64,000 nucleotides of DNA from Pirellulales bacterium (GTDB lineage Bacteria; Planctomycetota; Planctomycetia; Pirellulales; Thermoguttaceae). The stretch is from NCBI GenBank assembly GCA_016935315.1, contig JAFGRD010000119.1, positions 1-64,000 on the forward strand, in the 5' to 3' direction. Below are positions 1 to 9,300 of this stretch, piece after piece. The position numbers were made by a program, and so were the translations under genes. Below the pieces are notes generated by a model. The model was not told the origin of the DNA. It saw only the letters and a list, made by a program, of their open reading frames with translations, and searched no databases. Positions within the stretch are counted from its first letter, which is position 1. Each line of letters begins with the position of its first letter.

Positions 1-155
1 TAGTGCTCTGTCACGACTAAGAAATGGGGTTGAGTACCGAGGATAGTAACCCGAAGCGTGAGCGAGAGATGCGGCGGATTCCGCGTTTTTCCTCGCTTAC
101 GCTTCGGGTTGCGATGCCCGAAGCTACCCCAATTTCAAGGTTTGACAGAGCACTA
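1..155. repeat. MITE-like palindromic element
   Basis: The 13-base ends TAGTGCTCTGTCA (1-13) and TGACAGAGCACTA (143-155) are exact inverted copies. Further in, 48-66 and 92-110 form a second 19-base inverted pair (AACCCGAAGCGTGAGCGAG and its near-complement, one mismatch). The whole 155 bp could fold into one long cruciform. It contains no credible gene and ends 65 bp before the lipoprotein gene at 221. The size, terminal inverted repeats and lack of coding capacity fit a MITE or a REP-type element. The left flank is outside the window, so a target duplication cannot be checked, and the element might extend further left. Confidence 0.7.
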
Positions 156-220
156 GGCTGAACGTCGTCTGTATAGCCTGTACTTCGTTTTCCGGCCCCG
201 CTTCGACAGGGAGGCGTGAC

Positions 221-1195
221 ATGTCGGGCCTTCTGTTGCGCGTGCTTCACACGACGATGATTGCCGTGCTGGCAACTGTCATCGGTTGCGGCAAATCGGA
301 GGACGATTCGCCGCGCAGCCCGCTTCCGACCCCCGACGCCAAGGGATTCAGGATCGGTGTGAGCCAGGTGAACCTGGAGGAGCCCCCGTGGGTGCAACTC
401 AACGCCGACATAAAGGCGACCGCCGAGAAGCACGCCGACCTGGCACTGGTCATCAAGGACGCCCAAGACGATGCGATCAGGCAACGGGCCCACGTCGAGC
501 AGTTCGTCGACGCCGGCGTCGACCTGATCATCATCAGCCCCACTGAGATCCAGCCGCTGACCGAACCGGTGGCAAAGGCCTATCAGGCGGGCATCCCCGT
601 GATCGTGTTGGACCGGGCGGTGATCGGCAACCAATACACCTGCTTCATCGGCGCCGACAACAAGAGAATCGGCAAGGCCGCCGGGCTCTGGCTGGCCAAG
701 AAGCTAGGCGGCAAGGGAGGGGTCGTGGAACTGAAGGGCTTGATGACCTCCACGCCGGCGCAAGACCGCCACAGCGGGTTCCGCGAGGGGCTGAAGGAGT
801 ATCCGGACATCGACGTCCTTTCTGCGCCCGACATGCAGTGGCTGGAAGACAATGCCCGCAAACAAATGGAATCGGCCCTGGCCCGCTTCCACAATATCGA
901 CGCCGTCTTCGCCCACAGCGACCCTGCGGCCCACGGCGCGTACCAGGCCGCCCGGGCCGCCGGCCGGGAGAAAGAGATCCTCTTCGTCGGCATCGGCGGG
1001 TTGCCGCAGGAAGGCGTCGCCTACGTGGCGGAAGGCATTCTCGACGCTTCGTTCGAGTATCCCACCGGCGGCAGAGAGGCCATCGACGCGGCCTTGAGGG
1101 TCCTTCGCGGCGAGGAAGTGCCCAGGACGATCGTGCTTCCGTCAAAGTACTTCACCAAGGAGAACGTTGACCGCGGCGGGGAGCCGATTCAGTAG
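221..1195 (+). CDS. Sugar ABC-type substrate-binding lipoprotein (RbsB-like)
   Basis: 324 aa. A hydrophobic N-terminus ends in a lipobox V-I-G-C with Cys23, so the mature protein should be a membrane-anchored lipoprotein. Residues about 38-310 match the periplasmic-binding-protein type 1 fold of ribose/LacI-like receptors: an opening 'RIGVSQVN' strand, 'VDLIIISPTE' and 'IPVIVLDR' strands, a 'FIGADNKRIG' hinge segment and a late 'VFAHSDPAAHGAYQAAR' segment. Such proteins bind mono- or small oligosaccharides for an ABC importer or a sensor. The ATG is preceded by AGGGAGG. No permease or ATPase gene adjoins it. The DUF1593 gene follows after 30 bp in the same direction, so the two may be co-transcribed. 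Family is clear; ligand is unknown. Confidence 0.88.
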   Translation: MSGLLLRVLHTTMIAVLATVIGCGKSEDDSPRSPLPTPDAKGFRIGVSQVNLEEPPWVQLNADIKATAEKHADLALVIKDAQDDAIRQRAHVEQFVDAGVDLIIISPTEIQPLTEPVAKAYQAGIPVIVLDRAVIGNQYTCFIGADNKRIGKAAGLWLAKKLGGKGGVVELKGLMTSTPAQDRHSGFREGLKEYPDIDVLSAPDMQWLEDNARKQMESALARFHNIDAVFAHSDPAAHGAYQAARAAGREKEILFVGIGGLPQEGVAYVAEGILDASFEYPTGGREAIDAALRVLRGEEVPRTIVLPSKYFTKENVDRGGEPIQ

Positions 1196-1225
1196 GATGA
1201 AGCCTGTGCCCAGGGAGATCACCCC

Positions 1226-2257
1226 GTGATCGCCAGACCGTGCCATCTGACTCGCCGAATGCGACTTCCGCGGCTGCAACCGACGGCGTGGGCGGTGTGC
1301 CTTGCCGTCGCCGCGCTCGGCCAACCGGCTCGCGCCGCCGAGCCGGCCGGAGGCGCCCTGGCGGGCGCGCGCCTCCGCGTAATCGTCTCCACCGACATCG
1401 GCGGCTCCGATCCCGACGACTTCCAGTCGATGGTCCACCTGCTGGTCTACGCCGACGTGCTGGACCTCGAAGGCTTGATCTCCTCGCCGCCGGGCAGGGG
1501 CCGGCTGGAACACATCCTCGAGGTGATTGCCGCCTATGAAAAGGACTTTCCGCAATTGCGGCGGCACGCGCCGAGCTACCCGGCGCCGGCCGTGTTGCGG
1601 GCGATCTCCAAGCAAGGGGCCATCGACCCGGCGCCCCGGGCCGGGGTCGATCGGCCCACCGACGGCTCGCGCTGGATCGTCGAGCAGGTTAGGCAGCCCG
1701 ACCCGCGGCCGCTGTACGTGCTGGTCTGGGGCAGCATCACCGACGTGGCCCAGGCCGTCCACGACGCGCCGGAGATCAAGCGGAAGCTGCGAGTCTACTC
1801 GATCGGCTCGTGGAATACACGCAACGACCCGGCCGCACGCGATTATCTCTACCGGCAGCACGGCGACCTTTGGTGGATCGAGAGCGACACGACGTTCCGC
1901 GGCATGTACATCGGCGGACGGCAAGACGGCCCGTGGGGCAATCGCACCTTCCTGGCCGAACACGTCGCGCACCACGGTGCCCTGGGCGACTTGCTGGTGG
2001 CCAAGAAGGGCGACCTGAAGATGGGCGACACGCCCTCGGTGCTATACTTGCTGCGAGGCGATCCGAACGACCCCCTCGGGGAACACTGGGGCGGGGCATT
2101 CGTCAAGACCGAGCACGGCCCCCACTACTGGACCGACAATGGTTCCCCCGAGTGGCGGGAAGGGAACCGACCGGGGGCCACGAGCGTCAATAAGTGGCGA
2201 ATCGACTATCTGCGTGACTGGCAGTCGCACATGGATCGAACGCTGCCGCGGCGGTAG
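1226..2257 (+). CDS. Secreted DUF1593 (nucleoside hydrolase-like) protein
   Basis: 343 aa, GTG start with CAGGGAGA upstream. Residues 1-38 form a Sec signal peptide (basic start, Ala/Leu core, cleavage near 'ARA-AEP'). The mature part opens with 'VSTDIGGSDPDDFQS', resembling the Asp-rich calcium/ribose site of inosine-uridine nucleoside hydrolases, followed by 'GLISSPPGRGR', 'YVLVWGSITDVAQAV' and 'RVYSIGSWNTRNDP'. This is the pattern of DUF1593, a family often annotated as cellulose-binding and common in planctomycete and Bacteroidetes polysaccharide loci. The catalytic role is inferred from the fold only. It lies 30 bp after the sugar-binding lipoprotein gene, which suggests a shared role in carbohydrate use. 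Confidence 0.8.
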   Translation: MIARPCHLTRRMRLPRLQPTAWAVCLAVAALGQPARAAEPAGGALAGARLRVIVSTDIGGSDPDDFQSMVHLLVYADVLDLEGLISSPPGRGRLEHILEVIAAYEKDFPQLRRHAPSYPAPAVLRAISKQGAIDPAPRAGVDRPTDGSRWIVEQVRQPDPRPLYVLVWGSITDVAQAVHDAPEIKRKLRVYSIGSWNTRNDPAARDYLYRQHGDLWWIESDTTFRGMYIGGRQDGPWGNRTFLAEHVAHHGALGDLLVAKKGDLKMGDTPSVLYLLRGDPNDPLGEHWGGAFVKTEHGPHYWTDNGSPEWREGNRPGATSVNKWRIDYLRDWQSHMDRTLPRR

Positions 2258-2370
2258 TGGGAGCCCCTCGGGAGTTTCGCGAGCAATCGCCCGTACCGGC
2301 CAAGATTCGGGCCGCGGTGGCGAACCACGTAACGGGCAAGTCAACGACCTCGAAAACGCGAAGGGAGAGA

Positions 2371-4800
2371 ATGATGCACGCTTTCGGCCTTCCAGGCATT
2401 GTCGAACTCGTGGTGCTTCTGGGGTTCTCCGGCGGTGCGGGCTTCCCGCTGGGGATTCCGCCGGCGCCGGAAGATCCGCTGCTGGCCAAAGTGGCCCCCG
2501 AAGAGTGCCTCTTCTACACGACCTGGTCCGGCGTGGCCGAGCCCGATGCCGCCAGCGATAACCAAACCGAGCAGCTCCTGGCCGAGCCGGAAGTCCGGCA
2601 AATGATCGACCAGATCGTCAGTCGCGTCGAGTCGGGGCTCCGCGCCGCCGCGGCAAGGGAAGACCCCGGGGCGCTGCAATTGGTCGACGATGCCGTGCAT
2701 TGGGGCAAGACGCTGCTGACGCATCCGACGGTGGTGTTCGTCTCCAGCGTCGAGATCGACCATACCGGGCCCCAGGTCCAGGCCGGAGCCCTGGTCCGCG
2801 TCGGCGAAGACGTCGACAAGCTGAAGACGTCGTTGCAGATGTACCAGCAGATGTTCCTGGCCGGGGCCGCCCAGCCGGTCGATATCGGCGGCGAGACCTG
2901 GTACCGCATCAACCTCGATCCCAAAGCGCCGGAGATCACCTGGGGTGTGAAGGGTAACTACCTGATCGTGGGCATCGGGCAAGACGCGGTCGAGGGCATT
3001 CTGGACCGCGCCCGCACCGATCCGCCCAAGTGGCTGAGCGAACTGCGAGAGCAATTGGCCGTCGACCGCGTGGCCACGATAACCTACATCAACGTCGGCA
3101 CGGTCATCGATACGGTATCCCCGTTGGCAGGCCCGGAGGGTGGGATCCGGATCCAGGCGGCCCTGGCTGCCACCGGGCTGGGCGACGTTACGTCGCTGGC
3201 CTCGGTCACGGGCCTGGACAAGCAGGGATTCGTCAACCGCACGCTGTTGGGCCTGGGCGGCCAGCCGCAGGGGCTGCTGAGCTTTGCCGCCGCCGAGCCG
3301 CTGACGCCCGACGATCTGGCGCCGATCCCCCGCGATGCCACGATCGCCATGGCCGCGCGGATCGACGCCGCCACCGTTGTCGAGACGGTCTTAGCGGCGA
3401 TGGAGAAGATCGACCCGCGCGCCCGGCAAGAGGCCACCGAGGGCCTCGAGCAAATCAGGAAGACGCTCGGCTTCGACCTCCGCACGGAAGTCCTCGAAGC
3501 GTTGGGCGATTCGTGGTGCGTCTACAATTCGCCGGGCGAAGGCGGACTGGTGGTTACCGGGCTGACTGCCGTGGTCGAAGTCAAGAACCGCCAATCGCTG
3601 ACCGGCGTGCAGACGAAGCTCATGGCGGTGGCCGCCGCGCAGATGCTCCGGGGCGCCAATCCCCGCCGTGGACCGCGGATCGAGCAGTTCGAGTTTGCCG
3701 GCCAGCAGGTCTTCTTCTTCAACGCCCGGGACAACGATTTCCCGCTGGCACCCGCCTGGTGCCTGACCGACGACGCGCTGATCGTGGCCACCTTTCCACA
3801 GAACATCAAGGCGTATCTTTCCCGCGACAGCGATTTCGAGTCGCTGGCCACCTCGCCGGCGGTCGCGGAGCTGTTTGCGTCCGGTGCCGGCCCCGTGGCG
3901 CTGTCGTACGCCGACACGAACAAGCTGTTCGAGCTTGTCTATCCGTTCGCCCCGATGCTGGCGCAGGTCGCCATGAGCGAGCTGCAGCGCGAGGGAATCG
4001 ACGTGAACGTGTCGATTCTGCCGTCGGCTGGCGCGATCGGCAAGCACCTCCGCCCGACTGTCTCCGCGGTGCGACGCCACCCGGGCGGCATCGAGCTGAT
4101 TGCCCGGCAGACGCTCCCCGGCGGCAACGTCGGCACCACGGCCCCCGTGGCGGTGAGCCTGATGTTGCCGGCGGTCCAGTCGGCCCGCGATGCGGCCCGA
4201 CGCGCGCAGGGCATGAACAACCTGAAGCAGATCGCCCTGGCGATGCACAATTACCACGACCTGCACAAGAGCTTCCCGGCCGCCTACATCGCCGACGCCG
4301 ACGGTAAGCCGCTGTTGAGTTGGCGCGTGCTGATCCTGCCGTTTGTCGAAGAACAGGCTCTTTACAACCAGTTCCACCTGGACGAGCCGTGGGACAGCCC
4401 GCACAACAAGCAGTTCATCCAGGCCATGCCCGCGGTCTATCGGGCGCCGGCCAGTCGGGCGGCCCCCGGGCAGACCAACTATCTGACCGTCCGCGGCCCC
4501 GACACGGTGTTTCCCGGCGCCGAGAAGATCTCGATGGCCGACATTCGCGACGGCTCGTCGAACACGATCATGGTCGTGGAGGCCGGCGACGTCTTGGCCG
4601 TGCCCTGGACCAAGCCCGACGATTTCACCTACGACAAGGACAATCCGCTTAGCGGGCTGATCGGCCTGCACCACAACGGTTTCAGTGCCGCGTTCTCCGA
4701 CGGCTCCGTACGCTTGCTGCGCGGCGGGATCGATATCGAAACCCTGAACGCGCTGTTCACCCGCGGCGGCGGCGAAGTGGTCCGCCATGGCGAGTTTTGA
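2371..4800 (+). CDS. DUF3352-like / DUF1559 fusion protein
   Basis: About 809 aa from the ATG at 2371 (a second ATG follows at 2374); AAGGGAGAGA lies just upstream, and the open frame before it does not look coding. A short hydrophobic N-terminus (residues 4-24) may be a signal or anchor. Residues about 30-590 resemble the DUF3352-type domain, with alternating 'VAPEECLFYTTWSG', 'YLIVGIGQDAVEGIL' and 'TYINVGTVIDTV' blocks. From about residue 600 the C-terminal DUF1559 region appears: 'PAVQSARDAARRAQG', 'NLKQIALAMHNYHD', 'DIRDGSSNTIMVVEAG' and the H-x9-DG motif in 'HHNGFSAAFSDGSVR'. DUF1559 proteins normally start with a type IV prepilin helix, which is absent here, so the DUF1559 part is used as an appended domain. 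Function is unknown. Confidence 0.85.
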   Translation: MMHAFGLPGIVELVVLLGFSGGAGFPLGIPPAPEDPLLAKVAPEECLFYTTWSGVAEPDAASDNQTEQLLAEPEVRQMIDQIVSRVESGLRAAAAREDPGALQLVDDAVHWGKTLLTHPTVVFVSSVEIDHTGPQVQAGALVRVGEDVDKLKTSLQMYQQMFLAGAAQPVDIGGETWYRINLDPKAPEITWGVKGNYLIVGIGQDAVEGILDRARTDPPKWLSELREQLAVDRVATITYINVGTVIDTVSPLAGPEGGIRIQAALAATGLGDVTSLASVTGLDKQGFVNRTLLGLGGQPQGLLSFAAAEPLTPDDLAPIPRDATIAMAARIDAATVVETVLAAMEKIDPRARQEATEGLEQIRKTLGFDLRTEVLEALGDSWCVYNSPGEGGLVVTGLTAVVEVKNRQSLTGVQTKLMAVAAAQMLRGANPRRGPRIEQFEFAGQQVFFFNARDNDFPLAPAWCLTDDALIVATFPQNIKAYLSRDSDFESLATSPAVAELFASGAGPVALSYADTNKLFELVYPFAPMLAQVAMSELQREGIDVNVSILPSAGAIGKHLRPTVSAVRRHPGGIELIARQTLPGGNVGTTAPVAVSLMLPAVQSARDAARRAQGMNNLKQIALAMHNYHDLHKSFPAAYIADADGKPLLSWRVLILPFVEEQALYNQFHLDEPWDSPHNKQFIQAMPAVYRAPASRAAPGQTNYLTVRGPDTVFPGAEKISMADIRDGSSNTIMVVEAGDVLAVPWTKPDDFTYDKDNPLSGLIGLHHNGFSAAFSDGSVRLLRGGIDIETLNALFTRGGGEVVRHGEF

Positions 4801-4814
4801 GTGGACGGGCGAGT

Positions 4815-5411
4815 CTATTCGGCCAGGTACCCCTCGGCGACCGCGTCGCGGATCAGCTCGAGGACATGCTCCCAGAGCACGGGGGCCCCGTCAGCGATCG
4901 ACCGGGTACGGGCGACGACCCGATCGGATGTCACCCCGTGCTGGCGCCATGCCCTGCCCCGGGTAAGGTAGTTGTGCAACAACGGCTGAAAGCGGTCCAC
5001 CGCCGCGGCGAATCGCGCCTCGAGCGTGCGACCGGCCTCGAATTCGTCCCAGAGGCCGCGAAACTCGGCGGCCTGGTCCGGCGGCAAGAGTGCGAAGAGG
5101 CGATCGGCGGCCTGCTGTTCGCGATCGGCCTGGTCGGCCTTGGCGACTTCGTCGTAGGCATAGGTGTCGCCCGCATCGATCTCCACCAGGTCGTGCATCA
5201 GCACCATCTTCAGCACGCGCAGCAAGTCGAGGTTCTCGCCGGCCGCGTGCTCCGCCAGCAACACGGCAAACAGGCCCAGGTGCCAGGAGTGCTCGGCATC
5301 GTTCTCCAGCCGGCTCCCGTCGACCAGCCACGTGCGGCGCAGCACGCTCTTGAGCTTGTCGATTTCGACCAGGAACTGCAACTGTCGGGCGAGTCGGTCG
5401 CTTGGGCTCAT
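4815..5411 (-). CDS. HD-domain hydrolase, YfbR/5'-nucleotidase-like
   Basis: 198 aa. It has the metal-binding pattern of HD-domain phosphohydrolases: His41 in 'AEHSWHL', His73-Asp74 in 'LMHDLVEIDAGD' and Asp139 in 'AAAVDRFQPLLHN'. The spacing and the 'MHDLVEIDAGDTYAYD' block match the HD_3 group that includes 5'-deoxynucleotidase YfbR, so dephosphorylation of a nucleotide is the likely reaction, in the cytoplasm. The ATG overlaps the stop of the upstream GH16 gene by four bases (ATGA), so the two are translationally coupled, although their functions look unrelated. It converges with the DUF1559 gene, with 14 bp between the stops. Confidence 0.85.
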   Translation of the reverse strand: MSPSDRLARQLQFLVEIDKLKSVLRRTWLVDGSRLENDAEHSWHLGLFAVLLAEHAAGENLDLLRVLKMVLMHDLVEIDAGDTYAYDEVAKADQADREQQAADRLFALLPPDQAAEFRGLWDEFEAGRTLEARFAAAVDRFQPLLHNYLTRGRAWRQHGVTSDRVVARTRSIADGAPVLWEHVLELIRDAVAEGYLAE

Positions 5412-6193
5412 GGTTGTGGCTTCTCGACAAGATCGTAGACGCGAACGTAATCGACCAGGAACCGGTCGGGCAGCCCGGCCTGGCGAATGTCGCCGCCCCA
5501 CTTGCCCACCTCGTCGCTGAGCTTGATGTACAGCGGGGCCTGGCAGACGCCGCCCGCGTCGGTCCTCCAGGTTTCCTTGCCATCGACGTAGAAGACGTAC
5601 TCCCGCGGCGACCACCAGAGGCTGAACGTGTGGAAACCGTCCGTCACGCCCGGCACCCGCGTGACTTCCCCGACGGAACGGTGGTCCTTTCCGTAACCGT
5701 CCCAGTGCAGGGCGTGCTGCACCCGGTCGTCGAGCCACGGCTTCTCCATGATGTCGATCTCCGTGCCGTCGCGACCCTGATCGCCCACCTTGCCGACGCC
5801 TCGGCCCATCAGCCAGAAGGCCGACCAGTGGCCGGGCTGGTCTTGGAGCTTGATGCGGGCGACGTAGTAGCCGAACGTGTGTTCGAACGTTCCCAAGGTC
5901 CGCACGCAGCCGTCGATGTACCTTCCGTCCTCCTCCAGCGTGCTGATCACCAGATGGCCTTGGCCGTCGAGCCGCACGGCCTTGCGCATCCACCAGGCGT
6001 CGCGGCGGCGGCCGTCGGGCGGGACGTTCCATTTCGACTCGTCGAGTTTCTCGCCCTCGAACTCGTCGTGCCAGGCGAGTTCCCAGGTCTTGCCTTCCGG
6101 CGCCGCCGGCAAGGCGTCGCCCTGCTCGGCAGCCGGCGTCCGAACCGTAAGAGCCAGAACCAGCGGGGCCAAAAGCAGACCAGTGTACTTCAT
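5408..6193 (-). CDS. Secreted GH16 endo-glycanase
   Basis: 261 aa from the ATG at 6193, which begins a signal peptide (residues 1-22, cleavage near 'TPAA-EQG'). The body is a single GH16 jelly-roll: 'LAWHDEFEGEKLDESKW' at the N-terminus, 'GYYVARIKLQ' and 'GHWSAFWLMG', then the catalytic motif E145-I-D147-I-M-E150 (nucleophile and acid/base), and the closing 'FLVDYVRVYDL'. The family cleaves beta-1,3/1,4-glucans, agarose, carrageenan or porphyran; the subclass cannot be told from motifs alone. The protein has no carbohydrate-binding module. Three 23-bp tandem repeats sit 28-96 bp upstream of the start. It belongs with the sulfatases and other glycosidases in the window. Confidence 0.92.
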   Translation of the reverse strand: MKYTGLLLAPLVLALTVRTPAAEQGDALPAAPEGKTWELAWHDEFEGEKLDESKWNVPPDGRRRDAWWMRKAVRLDGQGHLVISTLEEDGRYIDGCVRTLGTFEHTFGYYVARIKLQDQPGHWSAFWLMGRGVGKVGDQGRDGTEIDIMEKPWLDDRVQHALHWDGYGKDHRSVGEVTRVPGVTDGFHTFSLWWSPREYVFYVDGKETWRTDAGGVCQAPLYIKLSDEVGKWGGDIRQAGLPDRFLVDYVRVYDLVEKPQP

Positions 6194-6220
6194 GCTTCGT
6201 TCCTCCGCAAAGCGATCGTG

Positions 6221-6289
6221 TTGCCCGGCCGAGCGCAAGCGGATTGCCCGGCCGAGCGCAAGCGAATTGCCTGGCCGAGCGCAAGCGGA
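6221..6289. repeat. Three 23-bp tandem repeats upstream of GH16 gene
   Basis: Three adjoining copies of a 23-base unit that begins TTGCCCGGCCGAGCGCAAGC lie at 6221-6243, 6244-6266 and 6267-6289, with one difference each in the second and third. They sit in the 180-bp space between the starts/ends of the GH16 gene (start 6193) and the giant LEPR-XLL gene (stop 6374). Such short direct repeats could bind a regulator or simply result from replication slippage. Confidence 0.9.
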
Positions 6290-6373
6290 CCGGCTGGGCC
6301 CAGTCTACCGGTTCGTGCCTCGGAGTGCAACACGCCGCCACCGCCGGCGGGGCACGGCAGCATGAGAAAACCG

Positions 6374-9300
6374 TCAGACGTCGAACACCGCGTCTACGGC
6401 GTCGCCCGTCGGAGGGTCCTTCTTATCCTGCCCACTTCGCATGCCCAACTGCTCAAACTCGTACATCCAGGCCGGCTTGGCCGTCGAGGTCCTGTCGTCG
6501 ACCGATTCGCCCGACGACGCCTCAGCCAACACGGTGTCGTGCAGCAGGCTCTTCTCCAGCAGAGCGCCGTCGCTGCCGGCGGCCTTGCCGGCCGGAACCG
6601 TGATCAGCTTCAGGGCGTTGAGAAAGTGCGTCTGGTTGTTCCGCGCGATCAGCATGTCGGTGGCGTTGACCCGCGCGTCGCGGTTGAAATCGCAGGCGAA
6701 ATCCACCGGCGCCGGGTTGAGGAAGTTGCGGGGATTGTTGCGGGCCAGGAGCATGTCGCTGGCGTTGACCTTTGCATCGGACGTCGCGTTGCCGGCCTCG
6801 CCGACGGCGTTGCCGAAATAGAAGACGTCCGGCTCGGCCAGCCCGGTGTCGGCCGTGGCCAGCACGGTGACCTCGAGCCACTGCTTCACGATCGCGTAGT
6901 GCTCCCAGACGATCGTCACCCGGTCGGAGCCCTCGGCGCCGGCTCCCGGGCGGACCGTAATCGAAACGGGGGCCGGCCCGGCGGACCACGCGCTCGGCGT
7001 GTTGCTGTTGCCCACGCGAAACTGGAAATCGCCGGCGTCCAGGACCCCTGCCGGCGGCAGGTCCTCGATGTCGACCATGATCCCATTCAGACCGCGGCTG
7101 TAGCTGGTGTAGTTGGCAAACGTGGCGGTCTCGCCGGGCAACAAGGCGTGCTTGTCGGAGGCGATCGCGTCGTCGTCCCGCGCGCCGGCCGACGCGCTGT
7201 TGCCGTCGAAGGCCGATGCGTTGTAGAAGACCCGGCGGCCGACCACCTCGGAGCTTACGGGAATGGATGGCGTGCCGGGCGTCGGCGGAGCGGCATACCA
7301 GCTCGCACTGTCGTTGCCCCAGGCGCCCGAGGCAACCCGGTTCAGCGATTGCCCGCCGCCGTCGGCCTCGACCGGCCACGGTGCCAGGTTGCCGTACCGC
7401 ACCTCGTCTTCCAGCAGGTGGGGGATGAAGTCGGGTTCATCGGCCGGCGGGGCATCGGGACGCTGCAGTTGCACCCGCTCGCCGACGTTCTCCAGGCGGC
7501 CGTCATAGCCGCCGAGGATCCGTACCGACGCGTCGATTCCGTAGGCATCGCGGAACGCCGAAAGCCTCGTCGCGTCGCCGGGGTCGAACCCCACGACGAC
7601 CACGGTCTCGCCGGAGGCCAACAACGTGCCGGGGTCGAAATCGAAATCGATCCCCTTGCGAATCCGCCAACCGGTCAGGTCGACCGTCTCGCCGGTGGGA
7701 TTGCAGATCTCGATGAACTCGTAATCGGCATCCACGTCGAACGCGCCGGGATTGTAGTGGACTTCGGTGATCAGAACGGGTCCGACGCGCGGACCGCTGT
7801 TCTGGCCGTCGGCCGGATCGAGCGTCGGCTCCGTCATGGGGTATGGATCACCGTTCCCGTTCGGCCAGCGACCGAACGATTCGCCGTTGACGGCCGCGCC
7901 GAACTCCAAATGGTCGACGAACCGCACCAGGTTGCCGGCCGCGTCGCCTTCGAGCAGCCACACGTCGTCGCCATGGGCCCCGTCCAACGCGAAATCGTTC
8001 GGTCCCGGGGTCAGCGGCGTGGGATTGAAGTCGTCCTCGTCGAAGACGACGTAGCCGCCGGCGGGAATGCTGGTGCCGCCGGGAATGCGAAACTTCGCGT
8101 AGTTGCCGTTGGTGTCGCTGAGGTACCAGCCACCGATGTCGATCGCGGCGCCCGTTGTATTGTGCAACTCGATGGTATCGGATTCGGGCCAGTCGGTGTG
8201 GCTGAGCACTTCGTTGATCACCACGTCATTCTGCGGACCCGCCCCTTCTGACCCCGGGCTGCCGCCGTATTCGCTGCTGCTGCGCCACTGGTCGCCGTCT
8301 TCAAGAAACAGGGCCCGTTCGGGCTCGGTGGCCGGAACCGCCGCCGGATCGATCAACTCCAGCGAGGCGCCGTTGCCGTCGGCGCGACCGGGCCAGTTGC
8401 CGCCGTCGTTGTAGCGGAAGGCGACGATTGGGGCTTCCTGCCAGTCGCGCAGCGTGATCCGGTCGCCGTCGTTGTCGAGCTGCCCGTCGTACTGGCCGGC
8501 CAGCGTGATCCCGGTGCCATAGCGAAGCTGAAAAGCGGCCGTGTTGCGGGCGATCACCGCGCGCTGCTGCGGGGCCAACGCGGTCACGGCGCTGCCGAAG
8601 AAGTCGAACACGACCCCCTCCGCGAAATGGACGCCGCTGAGATCGATCGTCTGGCCGCTCGTGTTGACCAGCTCGATGAACTCGAAATCGTCGTTGTCAT
8701 AGGCGTCGTCGCCGTCGGCCGGCGCGTAGGGATTGTAGTTCAGTTCGCTGATGACCAGACTGGCCGCCGTGGCCTGCGTGTCGACGAAATACTCCGCCTC
8801 GTTCAGCGCCGACCACTCGCCGCCCGAGAGGGCCCGCGCGCGGACCACCGCAGAGTGGCTCAGCGTGATCGGGGCACCGGTGGTCTGCTGGACGTGGGCC
8901 CAATTCACCCCGCCGCCGGGCAGCCGGGGGTCGGAGCCGTCGATCGTGTAGTAGACCGTCCCGGAAGCCGGCATGGTCAACTGGTCGGTCGAGGCAATCA
9001 GGCCGCCGTAGCGGTACGAACCGTTGACGTAGAAGACCGGCGCGGCCGTGTTCGGATAGAGCCCGTCGCTGCGGTAGCGGTTGATGATGTTCTGGGTGCG
9101 GTAGGGAAAGTAGGAATTGATCAGCCGGTCGCGCTCGGTGACCCATTCGGCATCGCGGGTGTAGGGTGGCTCGCGGCGGTCGTCGCCCCAGCGGGCCGAC
9201 TCGCCGATGATCGCCAGATCGATCTCGTCGGCGCGCTCCATCCAGCGGTCGATGTTCGCCTGGGGGGTCAACGCACCGTCGTTGAACAGGTGCATGTGCA

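Noticed and set aside
17-634. Long minus-strand open frame antisense to the sugar-binding lipoprotein gene
   Set aside because: It is a shadow of a GC-rich gene with strong family support on the other strand; its translation is His/Asp/Val-rich with no domain.
5402-8251. 949-codon open frame on the plus strand
   Set aside because: It runs antisense through the GH16 and LEPR-XLL genes and its composition is that of a reverse-strand frame; no motif is present.
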